A stretch of 64,000 bases of DNA from positions 124,001 to 188,000 of the forward strand of contig NZ_JABFMW010000001.1 in the NCBI RefSeq assembly GCF_013359725.1. The letters are read 5' to 3'. This DNA comes from Pseudarthrobacter sp. C4D7. GTDB taxonomy: Bacteria; Actinomycetota; Actinomycetes; Actinomycetales; Micrococcaceae. The notes under the pieces were generated by a model. It saw only the letters and a program-made list of their open reading frames with translations. It was not told the DNA's origin and did not search any database. Position 1 is the stretch's first letter; each line of letters opens with the position of its first letter. This document shows, in pieces, positions 25,875-34,426 of this stretch. The translations under genes and the position numbers were made by a program.

Positions 25875-27038
25875 ATGCCTGCCTCTGAAAACCAAGGTTT
25901 CAACACCCGCGCCGTCCATGCCGGCCAGGCCTTCGAACCCCGCACCGGAGCCGTGGTCCCGCCGCTGCACTTCAGTTCCACGTACGCGCAGGACGGCATC
26001 GGCGGCCTGCGCAGCGGCTACGAGTACGGCCGGGGCGGCAACCCCACCCGGGACGCGTTGCAGGAGCAGTTGGCCGCACTGGAACTGGGCACGCACGCCT
26101 ACAGCTTCAGCTCCGGGCTCGCCGCGGAGGACGCCCTGATCCGGGCGCTCACCCGCCCCGGAGACCACATCGTGCTGGGCAACGACGCGTACGGCGGCAC
26201 CTACCGGCTGATCAGCCGGGTGCTGGGGGACTGGGGGATCGGTAACACCCCCGTGGACATGGCCAACCTGGACCGGGTCCGCCATGCAGTGGCGGCGCAC
26301 AAGACCCGGTTCGTCTGGGTGGAAACGCCGTCCAACCCGCTGATGAAGATCACCGACATCGTGGCGCTCGCCGACATTGCGCACGACGCCGGGGCCCTCC
26401 TGGTGGTGGACAACACCTTCGCGTCCCCCTACCTCCAGAACCCGCTCGCCCTGGGTGCGGACGTGGTGGTCCACTCCACCACCAAATACATCGGCGGCCA
26501 CTCCGACGTGGTGGGCGGCGCCGTCGTGGTCAAAGACGCGGAACTGGCGGAGAAGATCGGCTTCGTGCAGTTCGCCGTCGGCGCCGTGTCCGGACCCATG
26601 GATGCCTTCCTGACCACCCGCGGACTCAAGACCCTCGGCGTGCGGATGGACCGCCACAGCGAGAACGGGCAGGCCGTGGCCGAGTGGCTGCTGGAGCGCC
26701 CGGAGGTGGAAGCGGTCCTCTATCCGGGGCTGCCGGACCACCCGGGCCACGAGCTCGCCAAAAAGCAGATGCGCAAGTTCGGCGGCATGGTGTCCGTCCA
26801 GTTCAAGGGCGGTGAAGCTGCCGCCCGCAAGGTGGCCGAGTCCACGTCCGTGTTCACGCTGGCGGAATCCCTCGGCGGAATCGAGTCACTGATGAACTAC
26901 CCCTCCGAAATGACGCACGCCTCAGTCAAGGGCACGGAGCTGGCCGTCCCGGTGAACCTGCTGCGCTTGTCCTGCGGCATTGAGGACAAGGAAGACCTGA
27001 TCGCGGACCTGGACCGGGCGTTCTCCAACATCGCGTAA
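25875..27038 (+). CDS. metB: Cystathionine gamma-synthase (Cys/Met metabolism PLP enzyme)
   Basis: This PLP enzyme of the trans-sulfuration family has 387 residues. The PLP lysine is Lys204 in HSTTKYIGGHSD, with YGRGGNPTRDALQ and FSSGLAAEDALI as further family motifs. It is annotated as gamma-synthase from overall similarity to actinobacterial MetB (NTRAVHAGQAFEP, and SLGGIESLMNYPSEMTHAS near the end). Gamma-synthase and gamma-lyase are hard to separate by sequence, and many actinobacterial enzymes do both. It lies 25 bases after cystathionine beta-synthase with GTTAGGAG as its ribosome site, so the two are probably co-transcribed. Confidence 0.92.
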   Translation: MPASENQGFNTRAVHAGQAFEPRTGAVVPPLHFSSTYAQDGIGGLRSGYEYGRGGNPTRDALQEQLAALELGTHAYSFSSGLAAEDALIRALTRPGDHIVLGNDAYGGTYRLISRVLGDWGIGNTPVDMANLDRVRHAVAAHKTRFVWVETPSNPLMKITDIVALADIAHDAGALLVVDNTFASPYLQNPLALGADVVVHSTTKYIGGHSDVVGGAVVVKDAELAEKIGFVQFAVGAVSGPMDAFLTTRGLKTLGVRMDRHSENGQAVAEWLLERPEVEAVLYPGLPDHPGHELAKKQMRKFGGMVSVQFKGGEAAARKVAESTSVFTLAESLGGIESLMNYPSEMTHASVKGTELAVPVNLLRLSCGIEDKEDLIADLDRAFSNIA

Positions 27039-27056
27039 CAACAAACTGGCCTGTGG

Positions 27057-27071
27057 CTTTCTTGAAGAAAG
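27057..27071. promoter_or_regulatory. Palindromic operator before the HxlR regulator
   Basis: CTTTCTT-G-AAGAAAG is a perfect 15-bp palindrome ending 18 bases before the regulator ATG and is AT-rich relative to its surroundings. It is the natural autoregulatory site for the HxlR-family gene and would control the coupled MFS gene too. Confidence 0.6.
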
Positions 27072-27089
27072 TCAACTAGCGTTGCCGGT

Positions 27090-27596
27090 ATGCCTCTTCG
27101 ATCCGACTGGTCCCAACGCACCTGCAGCATGGCCCGCGGCCTGGATGTCCTGGGTGATCCCTGGTCCATCCTGGTCCTGCGCGAGGTCTTCTTCGGCAAC
27201 GGACGCTTCGACGCGATGAAGAGCCGGCTGGAGGTGGCGGACTCAGTCCTCACCAAGCGGCTGGCAGGCCTGGTGGAGTCCGGACTGCTGGAGAAGAAGG
27301 CGTACGACGACGGCGGCCGCACCCGCCAGGAATACGTCCTCACCTCCAGGGGCGAGGACGCCCTGCCGGTCCTGAACGCGGTGACCATCTGGGCAGAGAA
27401 GCATCTGCCGGCACCGTCGGACCAGGCGCACCTCCACGTCATCCATTCCGGCTGCGGCAAAGCCACCAGCTCGGCGGACACCTGCACCGAATGCGGGGAA
27501 CGGCTCACCGCGGCGAACACCAGCTGGCACAGCCGTTCGCGGTCTGAACGGCCCATCCCGTTGTCCACCGCCGCAGGGAACGGACCGGCCGCGTGA
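27090..27596 (+). CDS. HxlR-family transcriptional regulator
   Basis: This winged-helix regulator of the HxlR type has 168 residues. The family core spans residues 12-105: CSMARGLDVLGDPWSILVLR with the conserved cysteine (Cys12), FDAMKSRL, TKRLAGLVESGLLEKKAY, and YVLTSRGEDALPVL. HxlR proteins often sense electrophiles or oxidants through that N-terminal cysteine. The C-terminal extension contains CTECGE and further cysteines, which could bind a metal. Its stop overlaps the MFS start by 4 bases (GTGA), so it likely controls that transporter. A palindrome lies just upstream. Confidence 0.88.
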   Translation: MPLRSDWSQRTCSMARGLDVLGDPWSILVLREVFFGNGRFDAMKSRLEVADSVLTKRLAGLVESGLLEKKAYDDGGRTRQEYVLTSRGEDALPVLNAVTIWAEKHLPAPSDQAHLHVIHSGCGKATSSADTCTECGERLTAANTSWHSRSRSERPIPLSTAAGNGPAA

Positions 27597-28939
27597 GCCC
27601 CCCGCTCAAGAAAACAGCGGACGCAGCAGCGCTGCAAGGCGGCCGAGGCCCGCGCCGCCGCCTGCACCCTGCCTGGACCGTCGCCGCCGTTGCTTTCCTG
27701 GCGCTGGTGGGTGCGGCAGGTTTCCGGGCCGCGCCCGGCGTCCTCATGGTCCCGCTCCAGCAGGAGTTTGGCTGGTCCACCACGGTCCTGTCGGCGGCGG
27801 TCAGCATCAACCTGGTCCTCTTCGGCCTCACCGCCCCGTTCGCCGCCGCCCTCATGGAACGGTTCGGCATCAGGGCCGTCACGGCAACGGCCCTGGTCCT
27901 GATCGGCACGGGCAGCGCACTGACCGTCCTGGTAAACCAGTCCTGGCAGATCCTGCTGACCTGGGGCCTGCTGATCGGCCTTGGCACCGGCTCCATGGCC
28001 CTGGTCTTCGCCGCCACCATCGCCAACACGTGGTTCACCAAAAGCCGCGGACTGGTGATCGGTATCCTCACTGCCGGCAGCGCGGCCGGGCAGCTGGTCT
28101 TCCTGCCGTTCATCGCCTTGCTCGCGCAGGACCCCGGCTGGCGCCAGGCCTCCCTGCTCATCGCTGCCGGCGCCCTGGCCGTGGTCCCGCTGGTGCTGAA
28201 GTTCCTCAAGAACTCGCCGGCCGACGTCGGGGTGCTGCCCTATGGTGCTGCGCCTGCGGACGCCGAAACCCAGGAGGCCGCACCGGTCCAGGACAGCGGG
28301 CCCCGAGCCAACGCCGCCGTCCGGGCCCTGCAGGTGCTCCGGCGCGCCAGCAAAGTGCGGACCTTCTGGGCCCTCGCAGCGGGCTTCGCCATCTGCGGCG
28401 CCACCACCAACGGCCTGATCGGCACCCACTTCATCCCCTCCGCGCACGACCACGGGATGCCGGAAACCACCGCCGCGGGCCTGCTGGCCGTCGTCGGGAT
28501 CTTCGACATCGCCGGCACCATCGCCTCGGGCTGGCTGACCGACCGCTTCAACCCCCGCGTCCTGCTGGCCGTCTACTACCAGTTCCGCGGCATCGGCCTG
28601 CTGGTGCTGCCGCTGCTGCTGAACGCCGAGGTGCAGCCCAGCATGATCGTGTTCGTGGTCATCTATGGCCTGGACTGGGTGGCCACCGTCCCGCCGACGG
28701 CAGCCATCTGCCGCGAAACGTTCGGAGCCGACGGCAGCGTGGTCTTCGGATGGGTGTTTGCGGCCCACCAGCTGGGCGCCGCGGCAGCCGCCATCGCCGC
28801 CGGAGCCCTCCGTGACGCCACCGGGCACTACACCTACGCCTGGTTTGGCGCCGCGGCCATGTGCACCATCGCCGCCGTCATCAGCGCCACCATCCGCCGG
28901 CACCACAGCCCGCGGGAAGCCGAGCCCGCCACGACCTGA
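27593..28939 (+). CDS. MFS transporter (OFA/monocarboxylate-like)
   Basis: This major facilitator protein has 448 residues and twelve predicted helices. The N-terminal RAAPGVLMVPLQQEFGWSTT and the TM4-5 region ANTWFTKSRGLVIGILTAGS resemble the oxalate/formate antiporter and monocarboxylate-like groups. The translation start is a GTG overlapping the HxlR regulator stop, which marks a two-gene operon. The substrate is unknown. The pairing with an HxlR repressor suggests induction by the transported or a related reactive compound. Confidence 0.86.
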   Translation: MSPPLKKTADAAALQGGRGPRRRLHPAWTVAAVAFLALVGAAGFRAAPGVLMVPLQQEFGWSTTVLSAAVSINLVLFGLTAPFAAALMERFGIRAVTATALVLIGTGSALTVLVNQSWQILLTWGLLIGLGTGSMALVFAATIANTWFTKSRGLVIGILTAGSAAGQLVFLPFIALLAQDPGWRQASLLIAAGALAVVPLVLKFLKNSPADVGVLPYGAAPADAETQEAAPVQDSGPRANAAVRALQVLRRASKVRTFWALAAGFAICGATTNGLIGTHFIPSAHDHGMPETTAAGLLAVVGIFDIAGTIASGWLTDRFNPRVLLAVYYQFRGIGLLVLPLLLNAEVQPSMIVFVVIYGLDWVATVPPTAAICRETFGADGSVVFGWVFAAHQLGAAAAAIAAGALRDATGHYTYAWFGAAAMCTIAAVISATIRRHHSPREAEPATT

Positions 28940-28964
28940 CACGGGGCGCGGCTAGGCTGGTCGG

Positions 28965-29735
28965 ATGGAACCCCTTGCACCCGTCCCTGCCCGCCCCGTT
29001 GCCCTGGTCACCGGGGTGGGCCGGCTGGCCGGCATCGGTGCCGGCATCGCCCGCCAGCTGGCCGCTGACGGGTGGGACCTGGCCCTGTCCTACTGGGCCG
29101 ACTATGACGCCCGCATGCCGTGGGGGAGCGAGCCCGAGGACGTGGTCCGCCTCACCGCGGAACTGGAAGCCTTCGGCGCGCAGGTCCACGTCCTGTCCGC
29201 CGACCTCCAGGATCCCGGAGTTCCGGACCGGCTCATGGCTGAGGCCGCCCAGCTGGCCGGACCGCTGCAGGGCCTGGTGCTCAGCCACGCCGAATCGGTT
29301 GACTCCGGCGTGCTGGACACCACGGTGGAATCCTTCGACCGGCATTTCGCCGTCAACACCCGCGGCAGCTGGCAGTTGATCGCCGCGTTTGCGCGGCAGG
29401 CCACGGACGACGGCGGCGCGATCGTCGCGCTGACCAGTGACCACACGGCGTTCAACCTTCCCTACGGCGCCTCGAAGGGGGCACTGGACCGGATCGTGAT
29501 CGCCGCCGCCCGGGAGCTGGGCCCGCAGGGGATTTCCGCGAATGTCCTGAACCCGGGGCCGGTGGATACCGGCTGGATGACCCCCGAGATCCGTGACGAG
29601 CTCACGGCGCAGCAGCCGGGCGGCCGCCTGGGCACACCTGCGGACGTTGCCAGGACCGTGGCCTTCCTGCTCTCGCCGGCCGGACGGTGGGTGTCCGGGC
29701 AGCTGATCAAGGCCGACGGCGGTTTCTCCGCCTAA
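28965..29735 (+). CDS. SDR-family oxidoreductase
   Basis: This short-chain dehydrogenase/reductase has 256 residues. The cofactor motif is atypical: TGVGRLAGIGAGIARQL replaces the usual TGxxxGxG spacing, as in FabG-like enzymes of the YgfF/enoyl-reductase-like branch. NTRGSW stands in the NNAG-like region, and the catalytic Tyr-Lys pair is in LPYGASKGALD. The C-terminus ends with the family pattern SGQLIKADGGFSA. It starts 25 bases after the MFS gene and may belong to that operon. The substrate is unknown. Confidence 0.85.
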   Translation: MEPLAPVPARPVALVTGVGRLAGIGAGIARQLAADGWDLALSYWADYDARMPWGSEPEDVVRLTAELEAFGAQVHVLSADLQDPGVPDRLMAEAAQLAGPLQGLVLSHAESVDSGVLDTTVESFDRHFAVNTRGSWQLIAAFARQATDDGGAIVALTSDHTAFNLPYGASKGALDRIVIAAARELGPQGISANVLNPGPVDTGWMTPEIRDELTAQQPGGRLGTPADVARTVAFLLSPAGRWVSGQLIKADGGFSA

Positions 29736-29764
29736 GCCGTCATGGCCGCCGTGGCAGCACGACG

Positions 29765-30940
29765 TCAGTGGAAGGCGCCGAGACCCGTGACGTGCCGGCC
29801 CAGGACCAAAGTGTGCACCTCGTCCGTCCCCTCGTAGGTGCGCACCGATTCCAGGTTTGCGGCGTGCCGCAGCGGAGAGTAGTCCGTGGTGATGCCGTTG
29901 CCGCCCAGGATGGAGCGGGCCTCGCGGGCGATCCGGATGGCTTCGCGGACGTTGTTCAGCTTGCCCAGCGAGATCTGTTCGGGCCGGAGGGTTCCCGCGT
30001 CCTTGAGCCGGCCCAGGTGCAGTGCCAGCAAGGTGCCTTTCTGGATCTCCACCAGCATGTCCACCAGCTTCTGCTGGGTGAGCTGGTAGCCCGCCAGCGG
30101 CTTCCCGAACTGCAGCCGCTCCAGCGAATATTCCAGTGCCGCCTCGTAGGAATCGCGGGCGGCGCCCATGGCACCCCAGGCGATCCCGTACCGGGCCTCG
30201 TTCAGGCAGGTGAACGGGCCGCGAAGACCCCGCGCACCCGGGAGCAGGGCCTCCGGACCCAGCCGGACGCCGTCAAACACCACGTCGCACTGGATGGATG
30301 CGCGCATGGACAGTTTGTTTGTAATGGGCGTGGCCGTGACGCCGGGGGTACCGGCCGGCACCAGGAAACCGTGGACGCCGTCGTCCGTAATGGCCCACAC
30401 CACCATGACACCGGCCACCGAGGCCAGCCCGATCCAGCGCTTGGCGCCGTTGAGCACCCAGCCGGCGTCGTCGCCGCTGCCGTCCCGGACCGCGGAGGTG
30501 GCCATGGAAGCGGGGTCTGAACCGGCCGTGGGCTCGGTCAGGGCGAAGCACCCGATCACCTCGCCGGCAGCCATCCGGGGCAGCCATTCCTGCTTCTGTT
30601 CCTCGGAACCCCACGTGTGGATGGCGGTCATGGCCAACGACCCCTGGACGGAGACGAACGTGCGGATACCGGAATCGCCGGCCTCCAGTTCCATCGCCGC
30701 GAGGCCGTATTCGACGGCGGACCGGCCCGGACAGCCATAGCCCTCCAGGTGCATGCCCAGGACGCCGAGCTCGCCCAGTTCCGTCGCCAGCTCCAGGGGA
30801 AAAACAGCGTCTTCATACCAGCGGGCGATCTCCGGCCGGATCCGCTGGTGGGTGAAGTCGCGGACCTTTTGCCGGAGCTCCAGCTCCTCCGTGGACAGGA
30901 GGGCATCAAGGTCCAGGATGTCGGACGGGGAGGCGGTCAT
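29765..30940 (-). CDS. Acyl-CoA dehydrogenase, glutaryl-CoA dehydrogenase-like
   Basis: This FAD acyl-CoA dehydrogenase has 391 residues. The flavin motif CFALTEPTAGSDP is in the middle domain. The catalytic base is Glu370 in TYEGTDEVHTLVLG, which matches the C-terminal signature of glutaryl-CoA dehydrogenases, as does SVQGSLAMTAIHTWGSEEQK. The enzyme would dehydrogenate and decarboxylate glutaryl-CoA in lysine or polyamine-derived catabolism, or be a close relative. Its ATG overlaps the TGA of the upstream APC permease by 4 bases, so it is translationally coupled to a transporter and is the last gene of a four-gene operon. Confidence 0.88.
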   Translation of the reverse strand: MTASPSDILDLDALLSTEELELRQKVRDFTHQRIRPEIARWYEDAVFPLELATELGELGVLGMHLEGYGCPGRSAVEYGLAAMELEAGDSGIRTFVSVQGSLAMTAIHTWGSEEQKQEWLPRMAAGEVIGCFALTEPTAGSDPASMATSAVRDGSGDDAGWVLNGAKRWIGLASVAGVMVVWAITDDGVHGFLVPAGTPGVTATPITNKLSMRASIQCDVVFDGVRLGPEALLPGARGLRGPFTCLNEARYGIAWGAMGAARDSYEAALEYSLERLQFGKPLAGYQLTQQKLVDMLVEIQKGTLLALHLGRLKDAGTLRPEQISLGKLNNVREAIRIAREARSILGGNGITTDYSPLRHAANLESVRTYEGTDEVHTLVLGRHVTGLGAFH

Positions 30941-32430
30941 CGCTTTACCTCAAAGTAGCCGCGGGTGGAAGGCAGGAACCGGCAGACGGCGGCCAGCACC
31001 ACGCCCAGGGCCAGCAGCACTACGCCGCTGACAAACGCGCCGCCGACGCCGAAGATCCGGGTGTCGCCGTAGGCCGGGTCCCACATCTGGACTGCCGAGA
31101 TGAAGAACGCGGCCGTCAGCAGCAGCGCCCCCACAAGAGGAAGGATGCCACGGAACCAGAGGTTGCGGGCCGAATCCCGGAGGGTTCCGCGGAAGTACCA
31201 GAAGCACGCGAACCCGGTCAGGGCGTAGTAGAACGCGATGAACAGGCTGATGGCGCTGATGGAGTCCGCCAGCAGGTTTTCGCTGAGCAGGCTCATGGCC
31301 ACGTAATAGGCGGCTGCGGCGGCACCCATCACCTTGGTGGAAAAACCCGGTGTCTGGTTGCGCGGGTGCACCTCGCCGAACCTGGCCGGTAGGGCGCCGT
31401 GGACACCCATGGACAGCGTGCCGCGGGCGGTGGGCAGGATGGTGGTCTGCGTGGAGGACAGGACGGAGGCCAGCACCGCAACCGCGATCAGCCAGCCCCA
31501 CGGTCCCAGCACCACATCCTTCATGGCCAGGAACACGTCGTCCTGGTTGGCCTCATTGCCCAGCCCGATCCCCTCGGAGCCCACGGTGGCGTACATCATC
31601 ACCAGCAGCGCCACGGAAACGTAGATTGCCACCAGGACGAAGGCCGAGATCACGGCGCCGCTGCCGGGGGTGGTGGATGGGTCCTCGGTTTCCTCGTTGA
31701 CGGCCAGGCAGGTGTCCCAGCCCCAGTAGATGAACAACGCCAGGAGGGCCCCATGAACCACGGCTCCGGGGTCGGCAAAGGCACCCACCGGGTTGAACCA
31801 TTCGAAGTCGAAGGCCTGTCCCTCGGGTGCCCCGCCCACGATCCGCACGACGATGGCCAGGGCGAAGACGCCCAGCGCAATGTACTGGATGTAGGTCAGG
31901 ACCCGCTGGACGTGCTCGCCCAGCCGGATACCGCGATAGTTCACCAAGGTCATCAGCACGATGAACAGCAGGCCCGTCCCGGTGACCACCAGCTTGTTCT
32001 GCGCCAGCGACCCGTCACCCACCAGCAGCCACAGGTACTGGCCCGCCACCTGCGCCAGGTTGGCCAGGACCACGATCCCGGCCAGCGCCACGCCCCAGCC
32101 GCCCAGCCAGCCGGCCCAGGGACCGAAAGCCTGCCGTGACCAGGTGAACGTGGTGCCGCAGTCAGGGATGGCGCTGTTGAGCTCGCGGAACGCATAGGCG
32201 ATGAAGAGGACGGGGATGAAGCCCAGCAGCAGGATCAGGGGAGTGTAGTTGCCGTTGACGGCAACGATCAGGCCCAGGGTGGCAGCCAGTGAATACACCG
32301 GGGCGGTGGAGGCCAGCCCCAGCATCACCGAATCGCCCAGGTCCAGGATCCCGGCCCGGAGTCCCTTGCCCGGCACCGGGGCGCCGGCCCCGCCGCCGTG
32401 GCTGCCCGCCGTCGTCATGTCCGTGCTCAT
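30937..32430 (-). CDS. APC-family amino acid/polyamine permease
   Basis: This APC superfamily transporter has 497 residues and about twelve helices. The N-terminal LGDSVMLGLASTAPVYSLAA and DCGTTFTWSRQAFGPWAGWLGGW, and the loop CLAVNEETEDPSTTPG, are typical of the group that includes putative polyamine and glutamate permeases. I chose the ATG at 32430; the open frame extending to 33234 is a shadow of the ligase gene. Its start overlaps the ATP-grasp ligase stop by 4 bases and its stop overlaps the dehydrogenase start by 4 bases. This tight coupling implies that the transported amine or amino acid is the substrate of one of those enzymes. Confidence 0.87.
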   Translation of the reverse strand: MSTDMTTAGSHGGGAGAPVPGKGLRAGILDLGDSVMLGLASTAPVYSLAATLGLIVAVNGNYTPLILLLGFIPVLFIAYAFRELNSAIPDCGTTFTWSRQAFGPWAGWLGGWGVALAGIVVLANLAQVAGQYLWLLVGDGSLAQNKLVVTGTGLLFIVLMTLVNYRGIRLGEHVQRVLTYIQYIALGVFALAIVVRIVGGAPEGQAFDFEWFNPVGAFADPGAVVHGALLALFIYWGWDTCLAVNEETEDPSTTPGSGAVISAFVLVAIYVSVALLVMMYATVGSEGIGLGNEANQDDVFLAMKDVVLGPWGWLIAVAVLASVLSSTQTTILPTARGTLSMGVHGALPARFGEVHPRNQTPGFSTKVMGAAAAAYYVAMSLLSENLLADSISAISLFIAFYYALTGFACFWYFRGTLRDSARNLWFRGILPLVGALLLTAAFFISAVQMWDPAYGDTRIFGVGGAFVSGVVLLALGVVLAAVCRFLPSTRGYFEVKR

Positions 32431-33638
32431 AGGGTGATTCCTGCCTTGGTGGAGTTGGCCACGGCCGAAAGCGGCGCCGGGGCGTCGATGGTGTTGGGCA
32501 CAAAGCGGCAGAAGTAGTCCGTGACCGGCCCGTCCGATTCGCGGATGCCGCAGCCTACGGACTCGCCATCCACCACCCACAGGCCCAGGACGGGGCGGTT
32601 GCCGTCGAAGTCGGGGAGCGGGTGGTACTGCTGGTAGCACCAGCCCTCGCGGCCGTAGCCGCCGGGCTGCTCCAGCGTGAGGCCGTCCGCGTGGATGCGG
32701 ATGTTGTCGCCTTCGCGGCCGTGCAGGGGCTTGGCCACCCATTCCTTCAGCGGCCCCGGGTCCGTGAGGTACGCGGGCAGCAGGTTGGGGTGGTTGGGGT
32801 AGAGGTGCCACAGTGCCGCGAGCAGGGCCTTGTTGGAGAGCAGCATCTTCCAGGCCGGCTCCACCCAGCGCGGGTTGTGGGCGCGCTCCAGCAGGCGGGG
32901 GCCGAATTCCTCCTTCATCATCAGCTCCCACGGGTAGAGCTTGAAGATGGTGCTGATCATGAAGTTGTCCAGGTCCACGAACCGGTTCAGGTTGGGGTCC
33001 CAGCCAATATCGGACATGTTGATGCCGATGGTGGTCCAACCTGCCTGGCTGGCGACGTCGCGCATATAGGCGGCCGTCATCCAGTCCTCGCCGGATTCCT
33101 CCACTTCCGAGTGGGCAACGTGCAGCGTGCTCATTCCGGTGCGGTACTGGAACTTCTTCCACTGCCGGATCAGGGCCTCGTGGATGCCGTTCCACTGGTC
33201 CTTTTCCGGGTAGACATCCTGCAGCCAGAACCACTGCGCGACGGCGGCCTCGATGAGCCCGGTGGGGGTGTCGGCGTTGTATTCGAGCATCTTGGCGGGG
33301 CCGCCCTGGCCGTCGTAGATGAAATCGAACCGGCCGTACACGTCCACGTCACCGGCCTGCAGCGATTCGGCGGCAAGCTCAAGGGCCTGCGGACCGATGC
33401 CGATGCTCCCCATGGCGCCGGTGGCAAGGAACTTGGCTGCCTCCACGCACATCCGGTGCATGTCCTCGGCCGCGAGCTCAAGGGTTTCCACCTCCTCCGT
33501 GGTGAACTCGTAGTACGCCGATTCGTTCCAGTACTCGATCCGGCGCCCGTCATCCATGGTGGTGGTGGAAAAAACCAGGCCCTGCTCTTCGATCTTCTGC
33601 TTCCAGCCCGGGCGGGGCTCAGACAACATCCGTTTCAT
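32427..33638 (-). CDS. Glutathionylspermidine-synthase-family ATP-grasp ligase (YgiC/YjfC-like)
   Basis: This ATP-grasp amide ligase of the GSP_synth family has 403 residues and lacks the amidase domain of E. coli Gss. Family motifs are WNESAYYEFTTEEVETLE, GRFDFIYDGQGGPAKMLEYNADTPT, WNGIHEALI, and the late ATP-binding parts WVAKPLHGREGDNI and GWCYQQYHPLPDFDG. The family joins an amine to a peptide or amino-acid carboxylate using ATP. Actinobacteria make mycothiol, not glutathione, so the true substrates are unknown. It is 3 bases downstream of a YgiB-like gene and overlaps an APC permease gene, mirroring the ygiB-ygiC pairing of enterobacteria. Confidence 0.88.
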   Translation of the reverse strand: MKRMLSEPRPGWKQKIEEQGLVFSTTTMDDGRRIEYWNESAYYEFTTEEVETLELAAEDMHRMCVEAAKFLATGAMGSIGIGPQALELAAESLQAGDVDVYGRFDFIYDGQGGPAKMLEYNADTPTGLIEAAVAQWFWLQDVYPEKDQWNGIHEALIRQWKKFQYRTGMSTLHVAHSEVEESGEDWMTAAYMRDVASQAGWTTIGINMSDIGWDPNLNRFVDLDNFMISTIFKLYPWELMMKEEFGPRLLERAHNPRWVEPAWKMLLSNKALLAALWHLYPNHPNLLPAYLTDPGPLKEWVAKPLHGREGDNIRIHADGLTLEQPGGYGREGWCYQQYHPLPDFDGNRPVLGLWVVDGESVGCGIRESDGPVTDYFCRFVPNTIDAPAPLSAVANSTKAGITL

Positions 33639-33641
33639 GCT

Positions 33642-34247
33642 TCAGCCTCCCGAGACCTTGCCGCCGCCGCTTGAGCCGCTCTTGGCGCTGGAACCGAACC
33701 CGCCGCGGCTGACCGTGCCGCCCTTGCTGCTGTAGCCCGTGGACGCCTTGGCGCCGGTGGGGACGGTGCGCGTGTAGTTGGGCGCGGTGGACCTGTTCTG
33801 CCCGATGGGCGGCACGCTTGCGCCGCGGGAGTAGAAGTACCAGGCATAGATGCCGCCGCTGCGGCCGGCGGAACTGTCGCAGTTGGTGTCGGAGACGCGC
33901 TCGCCGGTTTCGTCGTTGAAACAGACCTGTGCGTACTCCGGATCATCCTCGTTGCTGGCAACCACCGCCGTGATGGTGCCGGCCAGGAGCGCCGTCACGC
34001 CCAGGCCCACCACCACGGTGCGACGCTGGGAGCGCTTCTTGCGGGCGGCCGCCTGGTTGAGCTGCTTCTCCCGCTCGCGCGCGAACGGGTCCACCGGGGC
34101 GACGGGCTCATTGAGGAGTTCCGGACGCAGGTCCGGCTTGGGAACCTGCCAGGGCGGTGGCTTGGCAGTGTTGCCCGCACCAGTGGCGCCTTCCTGTGCC
34201 GGCCCGTTCTCCGGATCCTCTTTTGGGTCTTTCTGGTTCGGGTCCAC
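33642..34247 (-). CDS. YgiB-like membrane-anchored protein with RGGFG tail
   Basis: This protein of 201 residues starts at the GTG at 34247 (GAGGGGG ribosome site). The N-terminal 75 residues are hydrophilic and proline-rich, ending in a basic patch (ARKKRSQRR). One membrane helix at 77-97 follows, then an outside part with two cysteines (Cys109, Cys123). The C-terminal glycine/serine tail contains GGTVSRGGFGSSAKSG and ends in Gly-Gly. The RGGFG motif and the diglycine end resemble E. coli YgiB (DUF1190), the partner of YgiC. It sits 3 bases before the YgiC-like ATP-grasp gene. Function is unknown; relatedness to YgiB is my reading of short motifs. Confidence 0.7.
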   Translation of the reverse strand: MDPNQKDPKEDPENGPAQEGATGAGNTAKPPPWQVPKPDLRPELLNEPVAPVDPFAREREKQLNQAAARKKRSQRRTVVVGLGVTALLAGTITAVVASNEDDPEYAQVCFNDETGERVSDTNCDSSAGRSGGIYAWYFYSRGASVPPIGQNRSTAPNYTRTVPTGAKASTGYSSKGGTVSRGGFGSSAKSGSSGGGKVSGG

Positions 34248-34426
34248 GGCGTCCCCCTCGATTCGTCGCGCGATTTGGGCACAGCACTGCACCCCCAATG
34301 CAAGTCTCGATTCAGCGTAGTCCCTGCCGGTCCCGCCTGCGAGCAGGGACGCAGTGCAGGAACAGGGGAGAACTGCCCATTGCGCGCCCGTTCAGATGTG
34401 GTTTTGCCGGACCCTAGACTGATGCC

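Noticed and set aside
30937..33234. 765-residue reading of the APC permease
   Set aside because: The first 268 residues are a frame-shifted shadow of the ATP-grasp ligase gene. The ATG at 32430, overlapping the ligase stop, gives a normal-length permease.
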